This document shows, piece after piece, positions 38,380 to 50,986 of a stretch of DNA of 64,000 nucleotides (the stretch's first letter is position 1; every line of letters starts with the position of its first letter). The notes under the pieces are model-generated. The model saw nothing but the letters and a program-made list of their open reading frames with translations. It was not told the origin of the DNA and ran no database searches. The translations under genes and the position numbers were made by a program. Location of the stretch: the NCBI RefSeq assembly GCF_000165425.1, contig NW_001798956.1, forward strand, positions 311,373 through 375,372, read 5' to 3'. The stretch comes from Paramecium tetraurelia (lineage: Eukaryota; Ciliophora; Oligohymenophorea; Peniculida; Parameciidae).

Positions 38380-39288
38380 ATGTCAGCTTCTAAATTGATG
38401 TACTCATCTCCTGGACCTAAGAGTTAATCTGCTGTTTCATACGGTGGCGAGAGAGACAGGGCACTTTCTCCAAGCAGAGCCAAGATCTCCTAATTAAATG
38501 AAAAGCTCTCTAACCTATAGCATTCCATTAATGAGGACTAAGCAGTATTTCTATATATCTAACAATTTTATATAGATCAAGAAAGAAACATTCGAGTAGA
38601 AAGTTAAAATCTTGGAGGATAAAGTTACTAAATAATAATAGAGCGATGAATCTAAATTCAAGTTACTGAAGGAATAATTATCAAAGGTAGAGGAAGGGGC
38701 ATAAAATGAGAAAATAATTAGAGAGGTATATTTAAATTAGAGGATTAATAGAGTGGTGATGAGAAATTGAGAACAAAAGATTTGAAGGGATTGGAAGCCT
38801 ATTTAGGTAAAGAATTGTAAGGAGAGAAAGTGAATAGGAAAGATCATGAATAAAAGATCATTAAAAACACTGACGATAGAGTCTATAGTTTAAGATTGGA
38901 TTTGGCTAGGTAAAAGAAATATAGAGAGGAAACAGAAGAAAAGAACGCTTAAGAAATTGGGGATAGAGTTTTATAATTATAAGAAGAAGTTGAAGAGGAA
39001 AGAAGATAGAGGTATATCAGTTTATTTATTCAACTTAGAGAAGAATAGAACTAACAAACTATCAAGAGATTGGGGGACTCAATACTGAAATTATAGGAGA
39101 TCTTAACCACTGAGAAAAAGTAGAGAGAAATTGCTTAGGCTTAGATGTTTAGAATGTTGGATGAAATGAATGCATATTTGAATGGTGAATTGAATGCTGA
39201 AAAAAATGAGAGGGAAGCTACTGAAGAAACTATCATCAACCTCATTGATTAAACATGTAATAGAGTGGAGAATTCATTAAGAAAATGA
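38380..39288 (+). CDS. SF-assemblin family protein (striated rootlet), 274 aa
   Basis: SF-assemblins polymerise into the striated fibres (kinetodesmal fibres in Paramecium) attached to basal bodies. The short non-helical head (MSASKLMYSSPGPKSQSAVS) with Ser/Pro sites precedes a continuous coiled-coil rod of about 220 residues, including ERDRALSPSRAKISQLNEKL, IKNTDDRVYSLRLDLAR and GDSILKLQEILTTEKKQREI. The end ETIINLIDQTCNRVENSL is typical. Three introns (31, 26, 27 nt) leave exactly 275 codons. Length matches the family. Confidence 0.9.
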
Positions 39289-39352
39289 ACTATATAATAA
39301 AGTAAAAACAAAATATTTATTTTTTTAAATAAATATAAAAAGAGTTGTCCAA

Positions 39353-39836
39353 ATGGAAGAGGAAAATAGTTTTAAAGATAGTTTCAATGATGAACTCACC
39401 AATACAAGATCTCCAAAATCCAAAAAAATCAAAAAAATTGATTCTCCTACACATAAAAAAAATGTAGGACATTGGACAAAGGAGGAGCATGAAAAATATC
39501 TATAATTCTTGGAGGACAACATTTAAATGAAGAAAAATAACAAAATCTTCAAACCAATGTCAGAAATTATTGGTACTCGTTCTCCAAGTTAATGCAGGTA
39601 CATAATTATAAAGAATTAGATCTCATCATCAAAAATTTAATCCATCATCCCCTCTAACCTAGAGGAAATCTAGTAAAATAATTAGTGTTTCCAATTAAGC
39701 AATGCCAGCAATGACCTTGTAAGAAGAAACAAACGTGAACTTGGAAGATGAAATATAAAGTAGTAATAGGATAAAACTCATGTTTTTTGATGAAGACGAT
39801 ATGGTTCAGCAAAATTTTAATTTAGATGATTTATGA
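39353..39836 (+). CDS. SHAQKYF-type Myb-like protein, 153 aa
   Basis: A single Myb-like helix-turn-helix lies at about residues 40-90: GHWTKEEHEKYLQFLEDN, then MSEIIGTRSPSQCRSHHQKF. The last motif corresponds to the SHAQKYF class, known in plants and protists as DNA-binding regulators. A 22-nt intron (39598-39619) splits the codon in this motif. The N-terminus is K/S-rich, and the C-terminus is acidic (FFDEDDMVQQNFNLDDL), as in an activation domain. DNA target unknown. Confidence 0.88.
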
Positions 39837-40375
39837 TCATTATAAATTATAAGCTATTTTTAAATAAAAATAGTGCATACTTAAATCTCAATATCATCTA
39901 CTCTATATTTTATGCTAATATATTACAAAGCCTAATTTATGCTCAAAATGAGTTGAATTCATCTTTATAGTATATAATATATATCTATATTTGCTTATAT
40001 CAAATCCCTAAGGCATTCTTATAGGTGAATAAACAAGAAAATTAATTTTGTTATAAGATTCTAATATTTAATTAAATTTAATTTATTCCATCTAAAATAA
40101 ATTATGACTATCAGATTATGATTTAAATTTGATTCAAGTTAGAAAATGGGCATTCTGATTAAATAAAAAGTCTAAATGATTTTAGAATTGAGATTTAATA
40201 GTCAAATATAGTTCATAAATTACTAAATAATAATGTCACTATTATCTAGAAAGTGATTTCACTTGTATAGCTTATATCAGATCAAGAGTTCCTTTGTATT
40301 ACTTACTAGGAATATTATAAATAGTAGGCAATTAGGCACTTAATGGTTCATCAATGATTTAACTCTGAAAAGAAT
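39837..40375. other. Intergenic region, about 0.54 kb
   Basis: Convergent spacer between the Myb-like and carboxypeptidase genes. Several short frames, none convincing. Confidence 0.5.
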
Positions 40376-42128
40376 TCATTCGAGAACTAAGTATAATTAG
40401 AAAATTTACACTTTTCTTTTCAACTAATAAGAAGGTATCCTCTTGAAACTATAAGTTTACTCGTTCTTGAAGAAAAGAGTAGGCTATTGAATGGGTGTTT
40501 CAGATTACTGTTTCGGTTTGCTTTTAGCCATCATAGGAGTAGAATCTCTTCTGGAAGTGACTTTTAACCTTGAATTTCTGGTCACAATAATGTCTTATTC
40601 AGCATCAGAATCAGACCCAGACTCTTTATCGTCAAATCCATCTTTTTTGATTAACCTGATTGCTTGATTGATTTCTTATGCTTCATATAGATGAGGATCG
40701 GATTAATTTTCGTCATATTAAAAGAGAGCATTTAGAATATTTTAACCCAATAGTTAAAACTCTTCTTTTTCGAAAGGTTTTTTTAATGCTCCATACAAAG
40801 ACGTTTCAATGGTCATTGAGTTGGCAATTTAAAACTTCTTCCACATAGCTACTCTAGCAGTACTCATTCTATCTGGTGTCACACTGAATGTGCAATTCTA
40901 AATTATCAATTTTTTTGACTACCAAATAATTAAAGAGATCACATCCTTGTTGTAATAATCTGCTGAATTACTTAACTCTCATATAATCTGATATATGTTT
41001 GATTGGAGTAGCACAACCATATAAAAACTAATTCAGTTTTTTAGAATGCCCGTGCAAATCAATAAGAAAAGCCACTTTGTACTTTTTGATATGTTTAACC
41101 ACACTATAAATTTCAGGTTCAGTAGTTTAATTGGGCATATCCCACTTTCTAAGGATTAAGATTAAACAGGGTTTTACCTATTTAAATCGATTCCATTGAA
41201 ATTGCACCTAGAATTGCCAAGAAATACACCATCAGGATTTAGCATCGGGAATATTATGAATCTATACTTATTCTAAACCTAGTGACCAGCATCTAATAAT
41301 TTAATTATCTCTTCGCAGATGTGTGAACCTACTGACTCACTTGGATGTTGGCGTGCCAAAATGATCACAACTTCAGAAGCTAATTATTTCAATATAAAAA
41401 TATACTTTACTTTTATTTTTGGTTTTGAGTTTAAATATAGGCAATCCCAAGGGAGTAGTGCATAGTACTTTGTGTTTCAGAGCTGAATGGTAAACTAGTT
41501 AATGTAGATTGCTGACTGTGTAAGGCAAAGTCAAAGCAAAGTATACTATGCTTTTATTTTGGGTGAAATTATAATTAAATTGTAAAGTATATAGTGGAAA
41601 ATTCTACTGCAAGTTTGCAATAGAAGAATCTTAAGAATGGTAGAAGGGATGATTAATATTTGTTCTGTAATAAAATAATTCTTTAGTAGTCTCACTATTC
41701 CATTTGTTGTTATCGTATACTCGAATGTGGTTGTATTCTTTTAGTAGAGATTTCCCTCTTCGATTGTTGAGAATTCGAAAAGTCAATAGTTATGGCTGTT
41801 TGACCAAAACACCAAAATAAAACCATTGTGTACATCCATTAGTATTGGTGTCCCCATTCAGTAAGATATTCAATTCAGTGCCTTCTTATTGTACAGCCAT
41901 GATGTTCGAATTCTCAAAAGATCCATAAACAAGAATTTCTGACGATTCAAAGAACGGTTAGGGTTCATGTTTGAAATTGCGTTGTCTATATTAATCAATT
42001 AGCTCCTTCTTGCAATCCGTATTTATTGTGGGCGATTTAAGTTTCTTTTCAAACAATTATGTGAAGTCTAGATATTGATTGCCAAAATCTTTATTTGTCT
42101 TCAGCAATTTTTTCATTTATACGTTCAT
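40376..42128 (-). CDS. Cytosolic carboxypeptidase (CCP/AGBL, M14), at least 555 aa
   Basis: CCPs remove glutamates from polyglutamylated tubulin and related acidic tails. The N-terminal CCP domain reads [19 protein letters not shown]. The peptidase carries the zinc ligands in [15 protein letters not shown] (H and E) and in FLIDLHGHS (H), the substrate Arg in GIDLNRKWD, and the catalytic Glu in [11 protein letters not shown]. Three introns (31, 29, 25 nt) leave exactly 556 codons. The last 120 residues are acidic then basic and Ser-rich ([15 protein letters not shown]). Coding-like sequence continues upstream to about 42374, so the true start may be further out. The specific CCP subclass is not assigned. 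Confidence 0.92.
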
Positions 42129-42426
42129 TATAATATTAACTAAATACTTTAATATAATAATCATCAAGATACAATTGCAACTTGAAGACAATCTACTTCA
42201 ATTGGACGTACCTCTTACCCCTTCGAACCTCCCTTCTCTTAAGTTTATTAGAACTATTCAGGAAACCTTCAAATATGTATATAAATTGTAATTATAATAG
42301 CAATCTCTAGAGGATTAATATATTTAAGGGATTATATTTTGATTTACAAGGGACTGACCATGCAATCTTACATTAAATAATAGTTAACTAAAATAAATTT
42401 TATTGATTTTATTTCTCTTAATCATT

Positions 42427-43355
42427 TCATACATTCAATTCAGAATTAACCAACTTCTTAGTTTCTTCCTTTGCTCCCTCAAGATGTTCTTGTGCTTTAT
42501 TTGCAATTCCATCTCCTTTTGATGTGATATGAAATAGGGCCAAAGGACAGAACCATAATAAGTCTGCATCTATTTGAGCTGCTCCCAAAAATAATGCATT
42601 TTTTCCTTCTCTTAAGTATTCAAGACTTCCATCGAATCTCTATACTTCAAGCAAAAGGTATAGGAAATAGAGTACTCCCACAATTGGTTACCAAATCATT
42701 GGCCAAAATCCTGCTGAAGTAAGGAGTGCCTAACAGTCAAATGTAACAGAATACCAAAAAGAAACCCAAAAATATTCCAAGACCGGCTAGCTAGAAAAAG
42801 TTTCCTTTGATTGTAAAATCAACTCCGTTCAATCCTGCATCTCTATTTCTAACCAAGGCCAAAACGTAGAGGTAACCAAACACACAGAGGAAATAAAATA
42901 CTTCAAATTTACTTAATGGGTAGTTTACTCCATAGAATACCATGAATGAAAACTTGCCAATGAAGTGAATACTGAAAAATAGGAAGTTCCAGGGTTTCTA
43001 TTAAATATAGAGGAGATGCATATACCTTTTTGAAAAATGTACTTCCAAACTATAAAAATGCTAAGAAAACAGCATAGATAATGAAATTCAAAAAGTTGAA
43101 AACAGGTATGAGGCTGATCAACCATCGAACTGGACCTAAAGAATTCACAAGAGCTGTGCTTCCTGAAGCAAGAGCGCATATTAATATCTAAACAATAATT
43201 GCATTGTTTATTGGAGATCCTGTTATTTTGTAGTATTTCTCAACTTCGTTTATTCCCTTCTCACCAGCTTCTTCAATTTCATTTAACTTCTCCTCCAATC
43301 TCACTTCTGCAACAGGTTTCTCCGTTGCTGGAACATCTTCTTCTCGGTTTTCCAT
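42427..43355 (-). CDS. Multi-pass membrane protein, 291 aa, unknown
   Basis: Two introns (28 and 25 nt) leave exactly 292 codons. The N-terminus is acidic and helical (MENREEDVPATEKPVAEV). Five or six membrane segments follow, including AIIVQILICALASGSTAL, LIPVFNFLNFIIYAVFLAFL, FLFFSIHFIGKFSFMVFYG and EVFYFLCVFGYLYVLALV. The C-terminal 50 residues are amphipathic and charged (EHLEGAKEETKKLVNSEL), probably cytosolic. No transporter or channel signature is recognised. Confidence 0.78.
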
Positions 43356-43526
43356 TTTTTATTTAATTGAGTATAAAAACGAATATGGAATAGAATTAAG
43401 CAGGATTTAATTTGAAACAGTTAGGCAAGTTATTTAATCGAAACAAACAATAAATAAGCAGAATCAATTCGTATTCCTTCAAATTATTGTGCTTTTTATT
43501 TAAATATTTTTAAAAAATACATACTT

Positions 43527-44729
43527 ATGAAAGTAGCTAAACAATAGAAGAAATAGTCAATTTGGGATTAGGTTAAAAATGAAGAGAAGGATTTCTATTT
43601 CAATTACCTGTAGAAGAAATCGAGGAATCTCCAGAAGAAATTAAAGGACATCGCCGATTTAGAAGAATTATCAAAGACCAAGGAATTAAAGGCAGAATAA
43701 GTTCAAAAGATTTAAAGCAAAGAAGAAAACAATGAAAAAGTAAAGGAATTAGAAGCCTAATTATCCAACTGGCTATCAGCAAAGAAGGAAGCAGAATAAA
43801 GTGGAACACTCCTCACCCAAGAAGCATTCATTCTCATTTTAGAGCATTTGTCTGAAAATCAAGACACTGTTGCCCTTCTCTCTCAAGACCATAATTCACT
43901 TTATGAACTTGCTAAACTACTTTAAAATAGAGTGAATGGGTAATTGAGAAAGAAAGATCAACCATGGAAAGGTTTGAATGTAAATATATAAAAATTTAAA
44001 TTTAGTTGAAACATTAAGCACATTCTGAACACCCCAAACAAGTCGAAGTGGTCTAGCCATTAAAATAAGAAACCCCTTAACCCTAAGATATTGTTGAAAC
44101 CCACAAGGAATAGACACAATAACAGGAATAATATGTTTTGATTAAATCTAGTCCAAAAAAATCATTCCAAGAAGAAACTAGAACTTAAGTACATCAAACC
44201 TTAGATTAATAACCTAATCAACATTCGGATGATACTTAATAGTAAGAAAACACCAATTTAGTACCAAATACCAATCAACCTTAGGAATAATCATAATAGC
44301 CAGATCAACATGAAAAACAAGACAATCAAGAGAAAACTCATTAACATAGAGAAGGTCATAGATAACATTATTAACATGATAATTAAAGAAAAGGCTATAA
44401 GAAGAATTATCATCAAGATAATAATTATGATAGAAGAAATAATGGGGATGACCATAAAAATAGACCTTATAGAGGAAACAGACAATATTAAAATAGGGAC
44501 AGATAATAGAAGGAAGAATGGTAAGAAAAGAAGGAAGTAGTAGAATAATAATAGGATAATTAAAGCTAACATAGTTCGGATGAAGAATATATTACCATTG
44601 AACGCAGGTTAATTAATTTTATATACTTCTAGATAAAAAAAACCATAACATAAACCATAGAGAGGTGGAAATAGAAATAGATAATAGAGGTAAGGAGACA
44701 CTCAACAGAATGTAAATGTCGAATAATGA
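43527..44729 (+). CDS. Q-rich protein with a basic RG-containing tail, 383 aa
   Basis: Two introns (26 and 25 nt) leave exactly 384 codons. Residues 1-140 are a coiled coil (MKVAKQQKKQSIWDQVKN ... YELAKLLQNRVNG). The rest is disordered, rich in Q, H, N, D and R, with RKGYKKNYHQDNNYDRRNNG, PYRGNRQYQNRDRQQ and finally KPQRGGNRNRQQRQGD. The RG and RGG clusters suggest RNA association, as in SERBP/Stm1-like proteins, but no homology is proven. Function open. Confidence 0.72.
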
Positions 44730-44764
44730 GGTTATATAATAATATATACAATAAGAAAATAGAA

Positions 44765-46366
44765 TCATAACTAAGACATTAAGTCCTATCTTTACTATTA
44801 TATCACTCTAATCATTTTAGAGTATTCTGCACAAATGATATCCATCATCTTTTATACTGTTTATTAATGATAATTAAAGTATTTTAAGGGATCATCATCC
44901 TATTTCCAATTTTATTTGTTAATAATTTCATTAGCTTTATCGAAATAAGTGTTTAAGTGTTAAAAGTATTCCTATAGCATAATTTTAATTTATGATTTGT
45001 AAGAAACAGATTCGATTAATTATTAAAATATTATTGAAGCAATTGAAATTAGTTTCTATTACTGTTTCATTTAAATCTATTCTTATTGAAGTAACCTAGA
45101 ATTAAGCAAGGTGTAATCCATATTTTCAATCCGTTCTAATTTTTATTTAAGTTCCTAAATTCCCCTATTACTTTGATCCAAGACTTTTTGCTATTACTCT
45201 TTCTGCAAGTTTAGCTAAATCAATTCATTCTCTAGTTCATCTTTTATTTTTTTCAATTTATTTATTTGTTGATTTGCACTTAAGTTTTGATTGGTCTGGA
45301 TTGTTTCCAATTAATTTTTTTACTATAAAATGAGTTCTTTTTAGTTTATTACACATTATAAAATCTACACTCTAATATTCTCTACATCTCCTTCGTTTAT
45401 ATCGAATTCTTTCATCAATGTTAAAATAAACGAATCTATACATTAATTATCTTTCAATTTTGGAGACTCCGATTTTTAATTTTCAATATCCTAATTACTA
45501 TTTTCACCAAATGATATTTCCTCTTTGAATTTTGCATTAAACATCTTTGAAAATTCTAAATAACATTGCTCATTATCCAAAGTAAATGAATTCTTTGAAA
45601 GGAACTATTTAACTGTAGACTTTAACTCATCAAGGTCGCTTTTTAACAGCCTATATTTTTCATGATATTTATTCTTAAATTTTTAAAGTTTGGTTTTTTT
45701 AATTTCTTAAAGTTATTGATATCTTTTAGATATATCAAAGGATTGGTTCACTTATATGTTTGTTGTAAGATCCAAGTACTTCTGATTTTTACATGAATTA
45801 AATTCTTTTTCCAATTAGATATTCAATTATGAAAGCTCATCATCTTTAGCTTTTTATACATAGTAAAAAATAAATACTTCTATAAACTCTCTCAATTTCA
45901 TATATTTGTTATTTAATTTCACTATATGTACCATAACATTGACTTAGATCATTCGCACCTGGTGATTATTGAGATAAATTTTATATCTTCTCTTAGACCT
46001 GAACTATCAAGTTATTCAATTCTGTGAATAGGCATTCATTTGTTTTTGGCGTAAAATTTATATCTATTTGAAATTCATCTTTATTTTCATTTGCGGTATT
46101 TTCATTTTCAGAGTCTTTTTATATTTAAAACTCATACTATAATTGTATTGTGTTGATTCTCTTTAATTTTTACACTATAAAATAAAATGCGGTGATTATT
46201 AGGATTCATCCATTTAATTTTCAGGTCCCAAATAATCCTATTTTCTAGGGGTTTGAAATAGATTTATTCTCTTATTTCCAAAGTATTCTTTTGATTGACC
46301 CCTAGTTCCTAATTAATTTTCAATTTCCATTCCAACATAATCCTCAAAACAAGAATTTTATAACAT
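44765..46366 (-). CDS. Long coiled-coil protein, 516 aa, unknown
   Basis: Two introns (23 and 28 nt) leave exactly 517 codons. A polar 100-residue head (MLQNSCFEDYVGMEIENQ) precedes near-continuous coiled coil (LFTELNNLIVQVQEKIQN; YRLLKSDLDELKSTVKQF; QINKLKKIKDELENELIQL). It ends ICAEYSKMIRVIQQQRQDL. The stop is 35 bases beyond the convergent stop of the Q-rich neighbour. Possibly a structural or basal-body protein; no domain assigned. Confidence 0.75.
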
Positions 46367-47436
46367 TTTTAATTATTACATATTGATAATGTAAAGTAAA
46401 AAAAATCAAATTTGCGCTTTAATTCTCTTTTCTATTACCATTAATAATCTATTCACTATCCTCATGTCACTTGATAAATATCGTTTAATTATTACAATAA
46501 TCCAAACAAAAGTCTTTTTACACTCATTTTATTTTCTTTTCTTTAAGAAGTTAATTTAAATAAATTTAATTTCTTCACTTTTTAATCATTTATTCTTTTA
46601 TTAGATTTCAGAAATAACGAAACATCAAAATTTTAAAACTCCAAAAGAGAAATAAATTAATTATTGTAGATTAAATAATCTTTAAGACTTTTAAATTAAT
46701 TTTCGATTTTTCTATATAAAAAATGCTTCTTAGTTAGAAGGAATATAAAATGTTATTTCTGAATTACTTAGTTGCTCATTCATTTGAACTTGTTTTTTTT
46801 AACTTTCTAATAAAACTGGTCAACAAATTAGCAAAAACGAACATTTATTGGTTTCTTAGTAATTTATAATTAATCATATAATATTTGATAAATTCATAAT
46901 TTTATTACTTATAATGATATTTATACTTTTTTTATAAGAATAGACATTTTGACTATTTTTTAAGAAAGCTATTCAGTATTGAAGTATTATATATAGATAT
47001 CCCAAGGGGAGAGCTAAAAATAAGTTAAATTATTAAAACAATCGATTAATAGAATTTGAAATAATTTTACAATCTAATAAATTAAAACTTTTAAATCTGT
47101 ACAAGAGTTGTAATTTAGGCATTTAAGTGAAATATATTCTAATAAATAAGTTAATATACAAATTTTAAATACATAAGCCATGCTTTCTTTATTTGATATA
47201 ATGAAAATGGAAATATTTCTAAGTTTATTTTATTTCATTAAATTAGAAGTATATCTAAATATGTGTTAAATATTATTAAGTAAATACGAATAGAGTCAGA
47301 TTCAATTCTCAATATCTAATATTTTATAGTTTATGCAATTAACAGTTCATAATTTATTTATAAATTTACTTTTTTTTTTAAATACATGTAGTTTACTTCT
47401 AGCAAGGAAAGTTAATATCTGTTTACTTTATATGAA
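46367..47436. other. Intergenic region, about 1.07 kb
   Basis: Very A+T-rich spacer between divergent genes. A short GC-richer patch (CCCAAGGGGAGAGC near 47002-47015) stands out, but no gene or RNA fold is supported. Confidence 0.55.
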
Positions 47437-47942
47437 ATGTGCCGAAGAAATGTTATAAATTAAGCGTAAAAGGGAGAACTAAAAGGTAACTTTTTGCTTG
47501 TGATTTAACAGATTTGTTAATTTAAGGTGACAGAAAAACCTAAGAAATTTTGTAAATATATCAGAAAAATGCAAATAAATAAGAATTAGAGAAAGGCATC
47601 CTTGATTTATTGGGTAAGCTCTCCTAAGACATTATCTAGATTAATCTGATGGATCTTATTCAATTTACAGCATTCCTTCTTAATACAAATCTAGAAGACC
47701 GAAACCTGTGCAAATTAAATCGCTTGAAAAAAATTGGTATTAATTAAACATATTTAAGGGCATGCAAATCTTAAGATTCTCTAAATTAAAAACCAATTAT
47801 GAAGGAAGATTTGAATAAACTAACCAGGGCAATAAAAGAACGTTATTCTTTCAACCATCTCGAAATATAATATAGATCAAAAAATTAAGGCAAAAGATTA
47901 TCTGATAATTTCTACATAGAATCAGTTAAAACAGGTCTTTGA
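47437..47942 (+). CDS. Small basic protein, 159 aa, unknown
   Basis: Start MCRRNVINQAQKGELKDL; a 26-nt intron follows codon 16. An upstream ATG five bases earlier leads to a different frame that looks worse after the intron. The body is helical (QELEKGILDLLGKLSQDI; FTAFLLNTNLEDRNLCKL) and the end basic (NFYIESVKTGL). No domain recognised. Removing the intron gives exactly 160 codons. Confidence 0.6.
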
Positions 47943-48868
47943 CAATCATTTATACATAATTTGTTGCTATTCCAAAGATTCTATAAACAGTCTATATTTT
48001 TATGTTTCCAATGCAGTTTAATATTAAATCTGCATTTTTAAAAAAAATTTGTTTTTTTCAATATTATCGTAAATTATTTTTATCTTAAGTCAAGGTTTAG
48101 TTTTTCTTGAGTTAAGCTTTCTTTTAACTCTGGATCTTAATATTCTTGAATATTGGTTAATTTTGTTTGATATAAGCTCTCAAATTCATCGAATACTTAA
48201 TTATCTTAAACATTTATCACAAATTTGTTGAAGGATATTCTATTATTATTAAATAAAATTTTATATTAATAAGAGATTCCCTTACCAATCCTTATATAAA
48301 CTAAATTAGTTCAGCAATAAACTAATTCTAGAAAAAAAATTGTTATGAACTTTTTTATATTACTTAAGAATCTCAAATAATTACAGAAAGTATGTTAAAT
48401 TAATTAAATTATTATTATCTAATTTGATAGTTCATAAATAATAGCTTTAATCTTAAAAATGCATCAATTGAACTCCATTTAGTTATTCTAATTTGCAATT
48501 TAATAATCTATCAGAATATCGGTTAAGTAATCTATTTTTCGAATCTTAAGTAGAATTGGAAGTAAACATATTAGTCGGACATTCATTTCTTAATTAGAGA
48601 TCTATTAAAAAGAGAAGTGTGGGCTGACTTATTTTTTTGATCTTTTTTAAATTTGTTATAATGAAAAAAATAGGAATAAATAAATTTTATTTTGATAATT
48701 GAGAATTTTTCCTTAGATGCAGAACAATAGAAATATAAGTTCACTTAAATTTTAGGTACTGATACTGTAATATTGCTATCTAAAATAAAATTAGAATTGT
48801 AAATTAAATAGAAGGGTTACTGAATTTTCTAAACATATAAAACTAATTGGTATTAAAAATAATTTAAA
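47943..48868. other. Spacer holding a possible gene remnant on the minus strand
   Basis: Between about 48080 and 48250 the minus strand reads FNKFVINVQDNQVFDEFESL and YQDPELKESLTQEKLNLDL, which has normal coding composition. Upstream pieces near 48450-48580 (SKNRLLNRYSDRLLNCKL) also look coding, but no start, intron set or stop gives an intact gene. I read it as a decayed gene or an unresolved small one. Confidence 0.3.
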
Positions 48869-50340
48869 ATGATCATTTTAATATTTCTGGCTTATATCCA
48901 TCTAAGTGTTAACCAAAAAATCGAATCGAGTTTTCTTAGAGTATACGGGATTTAAGCTTTCTAAATAAGGAATATAACATAAAATGGGTTTCCTTTAAAA
49001 TCAAAGATCACCATAACGCTTTAGCATTTAGAAGGAGAAAAACCAATACTCCTAATGTGTTCTAATAAACCAAATGCGAATATTTCAATGGATTATGAAT
49101 CAATCATGTAATAAATAGAATTATATATTGTAGAAAATAATGCTTTTATGATGTAAATGCATATGAAGATAAGAATAAAAAGTAGGTGCTATCTCTTTAG
49201 GATAAGTAATTTGTGGGGAAATTTCATCACAATTACAATATATATGAATATTAGGATGCTGGTTTATTTATTGGAGCAATTTCAAAACTATAATCATCTT
49301 ATAGTATTTAAGCAGAAATCTAGTCAATTTACACTTGTTAAAAGTAAAGAAATGATATAAAATTAGAGAATGTCGCAATGGAGCCAGTTGTTTTTATGGA
49401 GTTTGCGAATGTTTATAAGGATCATTTGGAGATGATTGCAGCATCTAAGGGTTGAATATTTTGGATTAGAAAACACTTTCATCAAGCCATTTATATTATT
49501 TGAACATCAAATAACTAACTAAGACTGCTTTTTTAAGAATATTGTCAAATTCGATTCCAATTAGAAGATAATGTTATGCTGAGAAACCTTAAGTGAATCA
49601 TGGAGCTTAGGTTTTAACAAACTTGTTATAACTAGATCATGATCAAATAAAGAATTGCCAGAACATTACATTCTAGGTTTAGGATGAGATGAAAGTTTAG
49701 TAAATTCCTTATTATTTATTTAAAATTATGGATGTAGAGAGTGTAGAAATATTTGATAACAATCTTCAAGAAGAAAGTTTATCGACTTTTATGTTGATTC
49801 TATTTATCGGTTTATCAATATTTCTTTTCCTTATGATAGCTTGCTGTTGCTCAAAGTACTTTAAAAATAAAGTCGATTATTAAAAATAACAATTATAAAC
49901 AGAAGCTATTCCAACTTATGTTGATTTATACATACCCACTTACAAATTCTAAGAAATTAAATAATCTGATGTTCCTTACATTCATACAGATGGTCATTAT
50001 TGTTCAATTTGTTTAGAAAGATTCGATTTATATAATAATGTTAAAATCACATATTGTAAACATCTCTATCATTCTAAATGCTTAAGACTTTGGATTGAAA
50101 AGATAAAGGTAAATAATACTTTCAAACTAGGTCTGTCCTCTTTGCAGAGCACCTTTGGATGAGTAAACTATCATTTCTATGGTCCCTCCAAAATCTTTGA
50201 CCCTTATAGATTAGATTACGAATAAAAGCACTAATAAATTCAAATCGTCGTAAGGATCATTGAATTCTTTGAATAATCAAAATACAAATAAGTTTTAACA
50301 TTTGAATTATCAACGCAGTTTAGCATACATTGATTAATGA
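48869..50340 (+). CDS. Type I membrane protein: EGF-like ectodomain, TM helix, RING-H2, 466 aa
   Basis: Three introns (26, 23, 22 nt) leave exactly 467 codons. A signal peptide MIILIFLAYIHLSVNQKIES comes first, then a lumenal domain of about 130 residues. An EGF-like module follows: KECRNGASCFYGVCECLQG then FGDDCS, with six cysteines. After more lumenal sequence comes one membrane helix, FMLILFIGLSIFLFLMIACCC. The cytosolic part has a RING-H2 finger: HYCSICLERFDL, then CKHLYHSKCLRLWIEK and, across an intron, VCPLCRAPL. RING-H2 fingers act as ubiquitin E3 ligases. The order signal-lumen-TM-RING resembles PA-TM-RING ligases, but with an EGF module. Substrate unknown. Confidence 0.88.
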
Positions 50341-50419
50341 ATGTATTTAGTTTTTCTTTTTCGAATTTGATTAATAATAGTGATCCATTATAAATAAATA
50401 TACAATATAATTAGTAAAA

Positions 50420-50986
50420 TCAATTTGATTATTATTGACTTCTTTATTAAACTTATCTTAATCTATTTGTTTTCATTAATTGGTTTATCTCATTAAATAT
50501 GTTTTATTAAATTTCAGTGTCCTATTGATTTTCTCCTTAGATTTAATCTTTATCAATCTCGGATACTTGGCTCCATCTTGGAACTAAATTTAAGGTTTGC
50601 ATTTTCGCCACTTATTCTAATTTTCTTTAATGTTTTTCTGTTAATTTTGGTTTCTTGCGTTTATCGAACAATTTGTCAGGGTTATTTCTCTATTCTTACT
50701 TGTATTTTTATTTTATCTTTTTCAATGTAATATTAATGTCGACATGATTTTTGAAATAATTATATATCATGTCAATGCTTCCAGAGAAAATAGCATTTAA
50801 CCTATATAACAATTCAGTGTTCGTCTCGTTCCAAAGCTTTGATTTATAATTCCTCTTCAATTTTTGCACCTTCCCCTAAGGTGGCACCAAATCTTTTAAT
50901 TTCTAGTAGGAGTTTTTTGAAATTTCATTGTGATTCTAAGATGAAATTTCATTTTATGACAAATATACACAATCCTCATCTAACAT
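50420..50986 (-). CDS. Basic helical protein, 188 aa, unknown
   Basis: An intronless frame of 189 codons. Start MLDEDCVYLSQNEISSQN; a central segment YNYFKNHVDINITLKKIKQK, then DKLFDKRKKPKLTEKHQRK, a strongly basic stretch that could be a nuclear signal. It is followed by MQTLNLVPRWSQVSEID and a Q-rich end. No known domain. It ends 80 bases from the convergent stop of the RING-H2 gene. Confidence 0.68.

Noticed and set aside
42195-42240. CCCCTTCGAACCTCCC, another tRNA-like T-loop
   Set aside because: Flanking bases do not pair as a T stem and no cloverleaf fits; the region looks coding on the minus strand.
44291-44572. A hydrophobic minus-strand frame opposite the Q-rich gene at 43.5-44.7 kb
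   Set aside because: Complement of D/N/R/K-rich codons in a well-supported gene; no membrane-protein features beyond composition.
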